From contig JBIOYQ010000021.1 in assembly GCA_044870295.1 (NCBI GenBank), forward strand, positions 1 to 53,064: DNA of 53,064 bases, read 5' to 3'. The translations under genes and the position numbers were made by a program. Shown here one piece after another: positions 45,101 through 53,064 of the stretch (its first letter is position 1; each line of letters opens with the position of its first letter). A model generated the notes under the pieces. That model saw only the letters and a list, made by a program, of their open reading frames with translations, ran no database searches and had not been told where the DNA came from. Source of the DNA: AC-52 sp044870295 (GTDB lineage: Bacteria > Actinomycetota > UBA4738).

Positions 45101-46312
45101 CTACTTGATGAGGTTAATGATGTTGAACATCGGGAGGTACAGGGCGATGACCGCCAGACCGACCGCGCCTCCCACGAAGAAGATCATGATGGGCTCGATC
45201 AGCGAGGTCAGCGCGTCGACCGTTGCGGAGACCTCCTCGTCGTAGAACGTCGCGACCTTGTCCAGCATGGTGTCGATCGACCCGGTCTCCTCACCGACCG
45301 CCAGCATCTGCACCACCATGGGAGGGAAGACCCCGTGCCGGCCCAGCGGCTTGGAGAGCGTCTCTCCCTGCTTCACCGACTGCTGAACGTCCAGGATCGC
45401 CTTGGAGACCTGGGTGTTGTTCACCGTCTCGGCCGTGACCTCGAGGCTGTGCAGGATGGGCACACCGGACTTGCTCAGGACGCCCAGCACCCGGGAGAAG
45501 CGGGCCAACGCCGTCTTGTGGAACAGCGGCCCGAACACCGGGACCTTCAGCTTGAAGGCGTCCCATTGGGCCCGCCCCTGAGGGGTCTTGAAATACCGGC
45601 GCATCAGGTACACGACGATCGCGATACCCGCGATGATGAACAGGCTCTTGTGCACGATGATGTTGCTGATCTGCAGCAGGATCTTCGTCGGCAGGGGAAG
45701 GGTCCCCCCCAGGTTGGTGTAGATGTCCTTGAACTGCGGCACGATGAAAACCAGCATCGCCATGAGGATCAGGGAGACGAATCCCAGGACCACGATCGGG
45801 TACGTCATCGCCGACTTGATCCGCTGGCGCAGAGCCACCTCTCGCTCCAGGTTGAGCGCCAGGCGCTCCAGCACCGACTCCAACACACCTCCGGTCTCAC
45901 CGGAGCGAACCATGGCCACATAGAGGTTGTTGAAGATCTTCGGATACTTGGCGATGGCCGCCGAGAGCGACGCTCCGCGCTCGATCTCCGTCCGGACACC
46001 GACCACGGCGCTGGCGATGATCGAGGACTGGGTCTGCTGCTCCAGGATGGACAGCGCGCGCAGGATGGGCAGCCCGGAGTTCACCATGGTGGCGAACTGC
46101 CGGGTGAACACGGCCATGTCCTTGAGCTTCGCCTTGCGGCGGAAGTTGAACTCCCGCTTCATGCCGCTGCCGCCCTTTTCGCCCACCTTCAGCGGGACGT
46201 AGCCCATCTCTCGCAGGCGGTTGACGACCAGCTGCTCGCTGTCCGCGACCAAGGTCCCACTCACGACCTTCCCCGCCTGGTCGCGAACCCGGTACTCGAA
46301 GGTGCTAGGCAT
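45101..46312 (-). CDS. pilC: Type IV pilus inner-membrane platform protein PilC
   Basis: 403 aa. Starts with the FEYRVRDQAGKVVSGTLVAD domain, followed by two GspF repeats: FTRQFATMVNSGLPILRAL...GETGGVLESVLERLA and FSRVLGVLSKSGVPILHSLE...GEETGSIDTMLDKVA. Three hydrophobic spans. It links the motor ATPases to pilin extraction. It overlaps pilT by 8 nt. A 237-nt gap follows before the major pilin; it probably holds a separate promoter, but I could not identify one. Confidence 0.95.
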   Translation of the reverse strand: MPSTFEYRVRDQAGKVVSGTLVADSEQLVVNRLREMGYVPLKVGEKGGSGMKREFNFRRKAKLKDMAVFTRQFATMVNSGLPILRALSILEQQTQSSIIASAVVGVRTEIERGASLSAAIAKYPKIFNNLYVAMVRSGETGGVLESVLERLALNLEREVALRQRIKSAMTYPIVVLGFVSLILMAMLVFIVPQFKDIYTNLGGTLPLPTKILLQISNIIVHKSLFIIAGIAIVVYLMRRYFKTPQGRAQWDAFKLKVPVFGPLFHKTALARFSRVLGVLSKSGVPILHSLEVTAETVNNTQVSKAILDVQQSVKQGETLSKPLGRHGVFPPMVVQMLAVGEETGSIDTMLDKVATFYDEEVSATVDALTSLIEPIMIFFVGGAVGLAVIALYLPMFNIINLIK

Positions 46313-47429
46313 TGGCCATCACTCCTGTCCCGCCCGTCGTCATGCGCTCCAACTCCTGTGGGTCGTGGCAGCGCTGCTTGGCCAGCTCCATCGAGATCTT
46401 GCCGTTGGTCACCAGGTAGGCCAGGGCCTGGTCCATGGTGCGCATCCCGTAGCGAGCGCCTGCCTGCATGGCGGAGTAGACCTGGTAGACCTTGGCCTCA
46501 CGGATCAGGTTTCGGATGGCCGGGGTGGTCACCATCACCTCGCATGCCACCACCCGGCCCCGTCCGTCCCAGGTCTGGAGCAGCTGCTGGGTGATGACGC
46601 CCTGCAGCGTCGTCGACAGCTGCACCCGGATCTGCTGCTGCTGGTGGGGAGGGAACGCATCGATGATTCGGTCGATCGTCTGGGGGGCGTCCTGCGTGTG
46701 CAGGGTGGCGAACACCAGGTGACCGGTCTCGGCCGCGGTCACGGCCGTGGAGATCGTCTCGAGGTCCCGCATCTCACCGACCAGGATCACGTCCGGGTCC
46801 TGGCGCAGCACATGCTTGAGGGCGTTGGAGAAGGAATGGGTGTCGGCTCCCACCTCGCGCTGGTTCACGACGGCGCGCTTGTGCCGGTGGAGATACTCGA
46901 TGGGGTCCTCCACCGTCATGATGTGGACCTCGCGCTCGGTGTTCACCACATCGATGAGCGAGGCCAGGGTGGTGGACTTCCCCGACCCGGTGGGGCCGGT
47001 CACCAGGACCAGGCCACGAGGGAGGCGGGCGAAGTCACCACACTGCGGCGGCAGCCCGAGCTCGTCGACCGTCCGGATCACGAAGGGGATGAACCGGAAG
47101 GCCGCGCCCAGAGCGTCGCGCTGGAAGTACACGTTGACTCGGAACCGCCCGCGTCCGGGGAGTGAGTATGAGAGGTCCAGCTCCAGGTCCTGCTCCAGCC
47201 GTTCCCGCTGGCGCTGGGTGAGGATCGCGTAGATCATCCGGCGGACCTGGTCGGGCTCCAGGATCTCGTACTGATCGAGGGGCTTGAGGTCGCCGTGGAT
47301 CCGCACCGTGGGCTTGGCCCCCACCGTGACGTGCAGGTCGCTCGCGTCCAGGGCCAGCACGTGACCCAACAGCTCCTGGATGGGGACTGAGGGGACCTCC
47401 CCGTCCCGGTTCATCAGCTCGGCCTTCAT
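46305..47429 (-). CDS. pilT: Type IV pilus retraction ATPase PilT
   Basis: 374 aa hexameric ATPase. Walker A LVTGPTGSGKSTTLASLI, Asp box VEDPIEYLH, Walker B DPDVILVGEMRDLETI, His box TGHLVFATLHTQDA and the PilT hallmark AIRNLIREAK. It drives depolymerisation and so twitching-type motility or DNA uptake. It follows pilB by 54 nt. Confidence 0.96.
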   Translation of the reverse strand: MKAELMNRDGEVPSVPIQELLGHVLALDASDLHVTVGAKPTVRIHGDLKPLDQYEILEPDQVRRMIYAILTQRQRERLEQDLELDLSYSLPGRGRFRVNVYFQRDALGAAFRFIPFVIRTVDELGLPPQCGDFARLPRGLVLVTGPTGSGKSTTLASLIDVVNTEREVHIMTVEDPIEYLHRHKRAVVNQREVGADTHSFSNALKHVLRQDPDVILVGEMRDLETISTAVTAAETGHLVFATLHTQDAPQTIDRIIDAFPPHQQQQIRVQLSTTLQGVITQQLLQTWDGRGRVVACEVMVTTPAIRNLIREAKVYQVYSAMQAGARYGMRTMDQALAYLVTNGKISMELAKQRCHDPQELERMTTGGTGVMANA

Positions 47430-47483
47430 ACACCTATCCCTTCAGAGCCAGGCATGGGACTGTTCCTCGGATGCATCGGCACG

Positions 47484-49202
47484 TCAGGTCACGACCCGTA
47501 GCACTTCTTCCACAGAAGTCACGCCCAGTCGGACCTTTTCCAGGCCGTCCTCCCGCAGCGTGACCATCCCGTCCCGCCGGGCCGAGCGTCGGATCTCCTC
47601 GGAGGCCGACCGCTCCACCGTCATCCGCTCGATCTCCTCGCTCATCGGCATGACCTCGTAGAGCCCCAGCCGGCCGCGGAATCCGGTCTTCGAGCACGCG
47701 GTGCATCCCACGGGGCGGAACAGCTCCTTGACGTCGTCCCACACGAACTCGGGGAACCCGGCAGCCTCCAGCTCGGCCACCGTCGGCTTGTAGGGCTCCC
47801 GGCACTTGTTGCAGAGCTTCCGGGCCAGTCGCTGGGCCACGATGCAGTCGATGGCGCTGGCCACGAGGTACGGCTCCACGCCCATCTCCACCAGGCGGGG
47901 CAGGGACGAGGGGGCGTCGTTCGTGTGCAGCGTGGACAGGACCAGGTGGCCCGTCAGGGCCGCCTCGATGGCGATCAGGGCCGTCTCGCGGTCCCGGATC
48001 TCCCCCACCAGGACCACGTCGGGGTCGGCTCGAAGGATGGACCGGAGGGCGGAGGCGAAGGTGAGCCCGGCCCGATTGTTCATCTGCATCTGGTTGATGC
48101 CCGACAGCCGGTACTCGACCGGGTCCTCGACCGTGATGATGTTCCGGTCGGTCTTGTTGATGATGTTGAGGGTGGCGTACAGGGTGGTGGACTTCCCCGA
48201 ACCCGTCGGACCCGTGACCAGGATGGCCCCGTAGGGCCTGGTGAACGCCTCCTGGAACCGCTTGAAGGGTCCGTCCAGGAACCCCAGCTCTTCGAGCTTC
48301 AGCAGGACGGCGCTCTTGTCCAGGATCCGGATGACCACCTTCTCTCCGTACACGGTGGGCAAGGTGGCCATCCGGAGGTCCACGCTCTTGCCGCCCACGG
48401 TCAGGCCGACGCGACCGTCCTGGGGAACCCGTCGCTCGGCGATGTTGATGTCGGCCATGACCTTGAGGCGGCTGATCAGACCAGCCTGGATGTTCTTCGG
48501 TGAACGCATCACCTCCGTGAGCACGCCGTCGATTCGGTAGCGGATCCGCACGTCTCGCTCCATGGGCTCGATGTGGATGTCCGATGCGCGGTCGGCGATG
48601 GCTTGGCTGATGAGGAGGTTCACCATCTTGACGATGGGTCCCTCCTCGATGGCGGCCGCGGCCTTCTCCAGCTCCTTCAGGTCCTCCTCGGCCGTGGCCG
48701 AAGCCTCCGTCGCCATCTTCTGGACGGACTCGTCCAGGCGGCTGTACTTCCGGATGGCCCCTTCGATGTCGGCGGCCGTGGCGACCACCGGCTGGACCTC
48801 CATGCCGGTGATCGTCCGGATGTCGTCCAGCGCGAACAGGTTGGCGGGATCCGCCATGGCGACCAGGAGCCGGTCCTCCTCGTAGCCGATGGGCAGCGCC
48901 CGGTATCGCCTCGCCACCTGCTCCGGGATCAGCATGGCCGCGGTGCCGTCGATCTGGAAGTCGGAGAGGTCGACGAAACGGAACCCGATCTGCTTGGCCA
49001 GCGCGGCCATCAGATCGGACTCCCGGACCATCTTCAGGTCGATCAGGATGCGGCCCAGGAGCTGGTCGGTCCGGCTCTGCTCCAGCAGGGCCTTCTCGAG
49101 CTGTTCCGCGGAGATGAGACCCTCCTCGACGAGGATCTCCCCGAGCTTCTTGGTCTTTCGTCCGCCGCCGGAGATCGGCGCCGACGTCATGTCACGGCTC
49201 AT
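47484..49202 (-). CDS. pilB: Type IV pilus assembly ATPase PilB
   Basis: 572 aa. The N-terminal MshEN-type region (LGEILVEEGLISAEQLEKALLEQ, LGRILIDLKMVRESDL) belongs to the family that can bind c-di-GMP. The motor domain has Walker A VTGPTGSGKSTTLYATL, Asp box VEDPVEYRL, Walker B DPDVVLVGEIRDRET and a zinc Cys set CNKCREPY...CTACSKTGFRGR. Powers pilus extension. It starts 18 nt after the roadblock-like gene. Confidence 0.96.
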   Translation of the reverse strand: MSRDMTSAPISGGGRKTKKLGEILVEEGLISAEQLEKALLEQSRTDQLLGRILIDLKMVRESDLMAALAKQIGFRFVDLSDFQIDGTAAMLIPEQVARRYRALPIGYEEDRLLVAMADPANLFALDDIRTITGMEVQPVVATAADIEGAIRKYSRLDESVQKMATEASATAEEDLKELEKAAAAIEEGPIVKMVNLLISQAIADRASDIHIEPMERDVRIRYRIDGVLTEVMRSPKNIQAGLISRLKVMADINIAERRVPQDGRVGLTVGGKSVDLRMATLPTVYGEKVVIRILDKSAVLLKLEELGFLDGPFKRFQEAFTRPYGAILVTGPTGSGKSTTLYATLNIINKTDRNIITVEDPVEYRLSGINQMQMNNRAGLTFASALRSILRADPDVVLVGEIRDRETALIAIEAALTGHLVLSTLHTNDAPSSLPRLVEMGVEPYLVASAIDCIVAQRLARKLCNKCREPYKPTVAELEAAGFPEFVWDDVKELFRPVGCTACSKTGFRGRLGLYEVMPMSEEIERMTVERSASEEIRRSARRDGMVTLREDGLEKVRLGVTSVEEVLRVVT

Positions 49203-49220
49203 GTCGGGGGCTCCATCACG

Positions 49221-49910
49221 TCACCGCTCGCCCTCATCGCCCTGGCGCTCGTCGAACAGCCCGGCGAACTCCCGGTTCAGAGCAGCCCGGTCGACCTCCC
49301 ATCCAGCACGCGTCTCGCGCGGCCGGACGTCCGGACCCTCCTCGGCAGCGGGCGTGCTGACCTCCCCGGCCTGCTCGTTCTCGCCCTGGCCGGCCCGAAG
49401 GGCCTGCTCCCGCAGACGCTCGACCCAACTCGAGACGGCGAGCTGCTCCAGGGATGGCCGCGGCGACGCCTCGGCCTGACCGGGCTGCGCGCTGTCCTCG
49501 CGAGGCGCGGGGTGCAACGCCGTGCGCGGCCCACGGGCCGGCTCCGGGGTGGCCTCCTTGTCGTGCGACGGGCGAATGGCTTCCTTCCGGACCCGCGCCT
49601 CCTCCGTCGCCAGCAGCAGCTGGTCGAGCGCGTCGAGGACGATCCCGGCCCTGGCCGAGGGGTGGCCGGTGGCCAGCGCGCTGTACGGACCCCGGCGAGA
49701 GAACGCCCACACCTCGTCGCGCATGCCGACGAAGCCCCGTTCCACGTCTCCGAGCGCCGCCATCCGCGACCATACCGTCAGCGCCTTCTCCTCTTCTGAG
49801 GGCGGGTAGGCGCCCAAAGCCAGTCCATCCCGCGACACGACCAGGCAGGCGCGAACGTCGGCGACGCCCGACACCACCGCCATTGCGAGGGCAGCGAAAT
49901 CGACTGACAT
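49221..49910 (-). CDS. Roadblock/LC7-like domain protein at the head of the pilus operon
   Basis: 229 aa. Residues about 1-105 (VSGVADVRACLVVSRDGLAL, then VWSRMAALGDVERGFVG, then LATGHPSARAGIVLDALDQLLL) have the alternating strand/helix pattern of roadblock/LC7 (MglB-like) domains. The rest is a charged, Pro-rich low-complexity tail with one possible helix. In other bacteria roadblock proteins regulate small Ras-like GTPases that control pilus polarity; no such GTPase lies in this window. The ATG at 49908-49910 has AGGGA 5 nt upstream; 49925 is the alternative. Directly precedes pilB. Confidence 0.7.
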   Translation of the reverse strand: MSVDFAALAMAVVSGVADVRACLVVSRDGLALGAYPPSEEEKALTVWSRMAALGDVERGFVGMRDEVWAFSRRGPYSALATGHPSARAGIVLDALDQLLLATEEARVRKEAIRPSHDKEATPEPARGPRTALHPAPREDSAQPGQAEASPRPSLEQLAVSSWVERLREQALRAGQGENEQAGEVSTPAAEEGPDVRPRETRAGWEVDRAALNREFAGLFDERQGDEGER

Positions 49911-49998
49911 GGGTTCCCTGCCCAAGTTCTCGGCTTGGTGCCCTAGGCGCTTGAGAGCACGCCCCCCGGGCGACCCACTGCCGTCGGGCGGAGAGCCG

Positions 49999-51057
49999 CT
50001 AGCAGGTGGGGTTGGCCTTCAGGCGAAGGAAATCGGAATAGGAATTGGTGAAGGCGTGGTGACCTTCATCGTCGCAGACCAGGTAGTACAGCCAATTGCC
50101 ATCGGTCGGAGCCAGCGCCGCTTCGATGGAGGCCAGCCCCGGCGCGGCGATGGGCGTGGGAGGGAGCCCGGTGTGGAGATACGTGTTGTACGGGCTCTCC
50201 ACCTTCAGGTCGTCGTAGGTCAGCCGCGACTTGTACGTCCCCAGGGCGTACTCGACCGTGGCATCGAGCTCCAAGGGCATGCCCCTCTTCAGACGGTTGT
50301 AGATGACCCGGGCGATTCGCCCCCGGTCCTCGTCGAACTTCGCCTCTCGCTCGATCATCGAGGCGATGGTGACCACGTCGTACCGGCTATCGAGCCCGAG
50401 CTTCTTGTAGTCACCCCACCGGAGCTTGTCGACTTCCTTCGCGAACTGGTCCAGCAGCGTCGTGATGACGTCACCCGCCGTGACGCTCGCCAGGAACTCG
50501 TACGACTTGGGGAACAGGAAGCCCTCCAGGCTATCGGTGCCCTTCGGGAGGTAGGGCGGAAGCGAGTACTTCCCGCTCTGGGCCGCCGCCAGGAACTCCT
50601 TCCTCGGGATGCCCAGCTGGTCCTGGACCCGATCGGCGATCTGGGCCAGGGTCAGCCCCTCGGGGAACACGGCCGAGAGGGTCTTCTGCGGTAACGGTCC
50701 CGCCTTCAGCGCCGAGAGGGCCTCGGAGACCGACATGTTCGTGGTGAGAGTGGTGTACGTGCCCGCCTCGAACCCCTTGGAGAACCCGCGGAAGCGTGAC
50801 ATCACCTTGAACGCGAGCGTCGAGCGGATCACGTTCGCTTCCTTCAGGATGTCGGCCACCTGCGTCCCGGTGGAGCCCGCCGGGATGACCACGACGATCT
50901 TCTCCTTGGGTCCGGAGGCGGCGGTGGCCCAGGTCCACCATCCGCCCGCGGCCACGACGGCCCCGACCAGGAGCAGGATGACGATCAGCAGAATGACGCC
51001 GCCACGCCGGCGGTCCCGGGGCGCGCGCTCGGAGCTCTTCATCATGGTCTCGAGCAC
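49999..51057 (-). CDS. mltG: Endolytic murein transglycosylase MltG
   Basis: 352 aa. Basic N-terminus, one membrane helix (GGVILLIVILLLVGAVVAAGG), a LysM-like region (VVVIPAGSTGTQVADILKEA) and the YceG catalytic domain with Glu in IASMIEREAKFDEDR, plus LELDATVEYALG and SPYNTYLHTGLPPTPI. It cleaves nascent glycan strands and sets their length. The GTG at 51055-51057 is 7 nt from a TATCCT, suggesting a leaderless start; ATG at 51045 is the alternative. Confidence 0.95.
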   Translation of the reverse strand: MLETMMKSSERAPRDRRRGGVILLIVILLLVGAVVAAGGWWTWATAASGPKEKIVVVIPAGSTGTQVADILKEANVIRSTLAFKVMSRFRGFSKGFEAGTYTTLTTNMSVSEALSALKAGPLPQKTLSAVFPEGLTLAQIADRVQDQLGIPRKEFLAAAQSGKYSLPPYLPKGTDSLEGFLFPKSYEFLASVTAGDVITTLLDQFAKEVDKLRWGDYKKLGLDSRYDVVTIASMIEREAKFDEDRGRIARVIYNRLKRGMPLELDATVEYALGTYKSRLTYDDLKVESPYNTYLHTGLPPTPIAAPGLASIEAALAPTDGNWLYYLVCDDEGHHAFTNSYSDFLRLKANPTC

Positions 51058-51064
51058 GGGCCAA

Positions 51065-51070
51065 AGGATA
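51065..51070 (-). promoter_or_regulatory. -10 element immediately upstream of mltG
   Basis: TATCCT on the minus strand, 7 nt before the GTG, so the transcript could begin at the start codon. No good -35. Confidence 0.5.
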
Positions 51071-51129
51071 CCCGGAAGATTCCCGGTGCAGTCCCATCCC
51101 CGATGTGGTAGGCGGGGACCGCCGGTGCG

Positions 51130-51564
51130 TCATCGGGAACGGTCCAGGTAGGCCTGCAGGATGACCGCGGCGGCCGACTCGTCCACCACCGCGCGCCGTG
51201 CCCGGCCCCGGAGGCCCGCTCCGGACAGCGCACGTTCGGCCTCCACCGTGCTGAGTCGTTCGTCCTGCAGGTGCACCGGGAGTCCGAGGAACCCTCGCAA
51301 GGCGTCGGCGAACCGTTCGGCGTGATGGGCCGCCGTTCCGGACTCGCCGGACATCAGGAGAGGATGGCCCACGACGATCTCCGACACGCCGTGCTCCTCC
51401 ACCATGGCGGCGATGGCCTTCACGTCCTGGGGTGCGCCCGTCCGGATGCTGCCGATGGGAACGGCCAGGCGACGGTCCGGATCCGAGACCGCCACACCGA
51501 TGCGGGCGTCTCCGAGATCCAGCCCCAGGACCGGACCGCGGACGGGCCGATCGGCGTCAGGCAC
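51130..51564 (-). CDS. ruvX: YqgF/RuvX family RNase H-fold nuclease
   Basis: 144 aa. Starts near VLGLDLGDARIGVAVSDP, the first acidic motif of the RNase H-like fold; EIVVGHPLLMSGESG and LQDERLSTVEAERAL follow, and the last motif is VDESAAAVILQAYLD. It is implicated in 16S rRNA 5'-end maturation and possibly Holliday junction resolution. GTG at 51562-51564 overlaps the alaS stop by 8 nt. Confidence 0.95.
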   Translation of the reverse strand: MPDADRPVRGPVLGLDLGDARIGVAVSDPDRRLAVPIGSIRTGAPQDVKAIAAMVEEHGVSEIVVGHPLLMSGESGTAAHHAERFADALRGFLGLPVHLQDERLSTVEAERALSGAGLRGRARRAVVDESAAAVILQAYLDRSR

Positions 51565-53064
51565 CGGCCAGCAGGTCCTGCAGCCGGGCCACGGTCGCGG
51601 CCAGGCCTTCGCCGATCGACTCCGAGCGAGGACCTCCACCCATCGCGAGGTCGGGCTTGCCACCAGCGTTGCCGCCGATGGCGCGCGCCGCCGGCTCCAG
51701 CACGTTCCCGGCCGTGATGCCGCGAGCCACCAACTCGGGGGTCAGGGCCGCCACCAGCGTCGTCTTTCCGGAGTCGGTGCCCGCCAGGACGACCGCGGCC
51801 GCCTCGTGCGCCAGGCGGTTCCTGAGTTGCAGCGCGAGCTCTCGCAACCCGCTCGCCTCCAGGCCGTCCAGAGATTCCACCACGGCCCGGATGCCTCCGA
51901 CGTCCTTGGCCTTCGCCAGCAGGGCCTCGACCATGTCCTTGCCTTCGGCGCGCCGGATCTTCCCCAGCTCGCTCTCGAGCTGCTTGATCCGGGAGACCGC
52001 CTGCCGCACCCGCTCAGGTGCCTGGTTCGGGTTGCCCGCACCAACGGCCTCCACGACCTCCTCCAGCAGCCGGCGTTCCACGTTCACCTGCTTCAGGGCG
52101 TCCGGGCCGGTGAGGGCTTCCACGCGCCGGAACCCGGACCCGATGCTGCCCTCGGACACCAACCGCAGGAGGCCGACCTCACCGGTGTGGTGGACGTGCG
52201 TGCCTCCGCACAGCTCGATGGAGTAGTCGCCGATCTCGACGACACGCACGATGTCGCCGTACTTCTCGCCGAACAGGGCGATGGCGCCGAGGCTCCGGGC
52301 GAACTCGGCGGTGGTCTCGAAGGCCCGGGCAGGCTGGTCCTCGGCGATGCGCCGGTTCGCCAGGTACTCGATCTCCTCCAGGACGTGCTTCGGGACCGCC
52401 TCGTAGTGCGTGAAGTCGAACCGCAGCCGTCCCGGCTCCACCAGCGAGCCTGCCTGCCGGGCGTGCTCCCCCAGGAACTGGCGAAGGGTGTGGTGCAGCA
52501 CGTGCGTGCCCGTGTGGGAACGCGCCGTCGCCTGGCGCCGGGGCGCGTCGACCGCGGCCATGGCCTCCTGCCCTTGCAGGATCTCGCCGGAGGCGATCCT
52601 GCCCTCGTGGACGATCGTGCCGCCGGGACCCGGTCCGGTGTCCGACACCTCGATCACCCCGGTCGGGGTGGTCACCAGCCCGGCGTCCCCGATCTGCCCG
52701 CCGCCTTCCGCGTAGAACGGCGTCCGGTTCAGGACGAGCCGGACGTGGTTGCCCTCCTGTGCGGACTCCGCGCGTTCACCGTCCTGCACCATCCCCACGA
52801 TGCGTCCATCCGCCTCCAGCCGCTCGTACCCGAGGAACTCGGTGGGGCCGGCCGACGCGGCAAGGTCCTTCAGGGCATCGTCCGCCGCGCCCTTCCTGGC
52901 TCCCGCCCGCCCGCGCTGGCGCTGCTCCTCCATGAGCCGGTCGAACTCTTCGACATCCACGTCGAGGCCCTGTTCGCGGGCCGCTTCTTCGGTGAGCTCG
53001 CGGGGGAACCCGTACGTGTCGTGGAGGAGGAACACCACCGACCCGGGGAGCTTCCCCCGGTCGG
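51557..53064 (-). CDS. alaS: Alanine-tRNA ligase, C-terminal part (truncated by window edge)
   Basis: About 502 visible residues, running off the right edge. The visible part begins KLPGSVVFLLHDTYGFP at the end of the catalytic region. The editing domain has its zinc motif HTGTHVLHHTLRQFLG and CGGTHVHHTGEVG. The C-Ala domain follows with AIGGNAGGKPDLAMGGGP. It charges tRNA-Ala and hydrolyses mischarged Ser/Gly. Followed by ruvX and mltG, the usual order. Confidence 0.96.
   Translation of the reverse strand, partial: DRGKLPGSVVFLLHDTYGFPRELTEEAAREQGLDVDVEEFDRLMEEQRQRGRAGARKGAADDALKDLAASAGPTEFLGYERLEADGRIVGMVQDGERAESAQEGNHVRLVLNRTPFYAEGGGQIGDAGLVTTPTGVIEVSDTGPGPGGTIVHEGRIASGEILQGQEAMAAVDAPRRQATARSHTGTHVLHHTLRQFLGEHARQAGSLVEPGRLRFDFTHYEAVPKHVLEEIEYLANRRIAEDQPARAFETTAEFARSLGAIALFGEKYGDIVRVVEIGDYSIELCGGTHVHHTGEVGLLRLVSEGSIGSGFRRVEALTGPDALKQVNVERRLLEEVVEAVGAGNPNQAPERVRQAVSRIKQLESELGKIRRAEGKDMVEALLAKAKDVGGIRAVVESLDGLEASGLRELALQLRNRLAHEAAAVVLAGTDSGKTTLVAALTPELVARGITAGNVLEPAARAIGGNAGGKPDLAMGGGPRSESIGEGLAATVARLQDLLAGA

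Overview
This window is a gene-dense, GC-rich bacterial chromosome segment that reads as an actinobacterium (phylum Actinomycetota), probably from a deep or uncultured lineage rather than a well-studied genus. The evidence is the actinobacterial integration host factor gene (mihF) next to gmk, a PriA without helicase motifs, several GTG/TTG starts, likely leaderless promoters, and gene order. From memory, pyrR-pyrB-pyrC-carAB-pyrF-mihF-gmk-rpoZ-coaBC-metK-priA-def-fmt-rpe-ribD-ribE-ribBA-ribH follows the same blocks as mycobacteria, and infC-rpmI-rplT-trmH-pheST is another actinobacterial block. The class 1B dihydroorotate dehydrogenase (PyrD plus PyrK), the group 1 PyrF and a full type IV pilus cluster are less usual in textbook actinobacteria. 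No rRNA, tRNA, CRISPR array, insertion sequence or prophage was seen.

Layout. Nearly everything is on the minus strand, so transcription runs from high to low coordinates. 51557-53064 alaS (partial) and 51130-51564 ruvX lead into mltG. 38944-49910 is a type IV pilus cluster: roadblock-like protein, pilB, pilT, pilC, two pilins, pilV-, pilW- and pilX-like minor pilins, and prepilin peptidase. 35557-38638 continues it with a small BldC/excisionase-like regulator and pilM-N-O-P. Then come pepQ, efp and nusB. 31232-31943 to 21387 is the whole UMP operon behind a PyrR attenuator (pyrR-B-C-carA-carB-pyrK-D-F-E). 18841-21267 is mihF-gmk-rpoZ-coaBC; 15372-16559 metK; 10359-15328 priA-def-fmt-rpe-response regulator. 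6317-10292 is the riboflavin operon behind an FMN riboswitch, ending in a cupin. The last block is csp, infC-rpmI-rplT, a TrmH methyltransferase fused to a histidine-kinase-like module, and pheS-pheT.

Only four genes run on the plus strand: a secreted Kelch-repeat protein (2007), a secreted BNR/VPS10-like propeller protein (16725), an ADP-ribosylglycohydrolase (32175) and tatA (33176). They look like small insertions between conserved housekeeping operons.

The points that most deserve a second look are: the TrmH-histidine kinase fusion; a gmk frame with no canonical start codon that follows the mihF amber stop in frame; six tandem 9-bp direct repeats in the leader of the BldC-like gene between the two pilus operons; an infC whose Shine-Dalgarno sequence and homology point to a GTC start; a roadblock-domain protein heading the pilus operon; and a recurring promoter layout (TANNNT about 7-9 nt before GTG) that suggests leaderless mRNAs. 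All calls come from reading the sequence; no database search was run.
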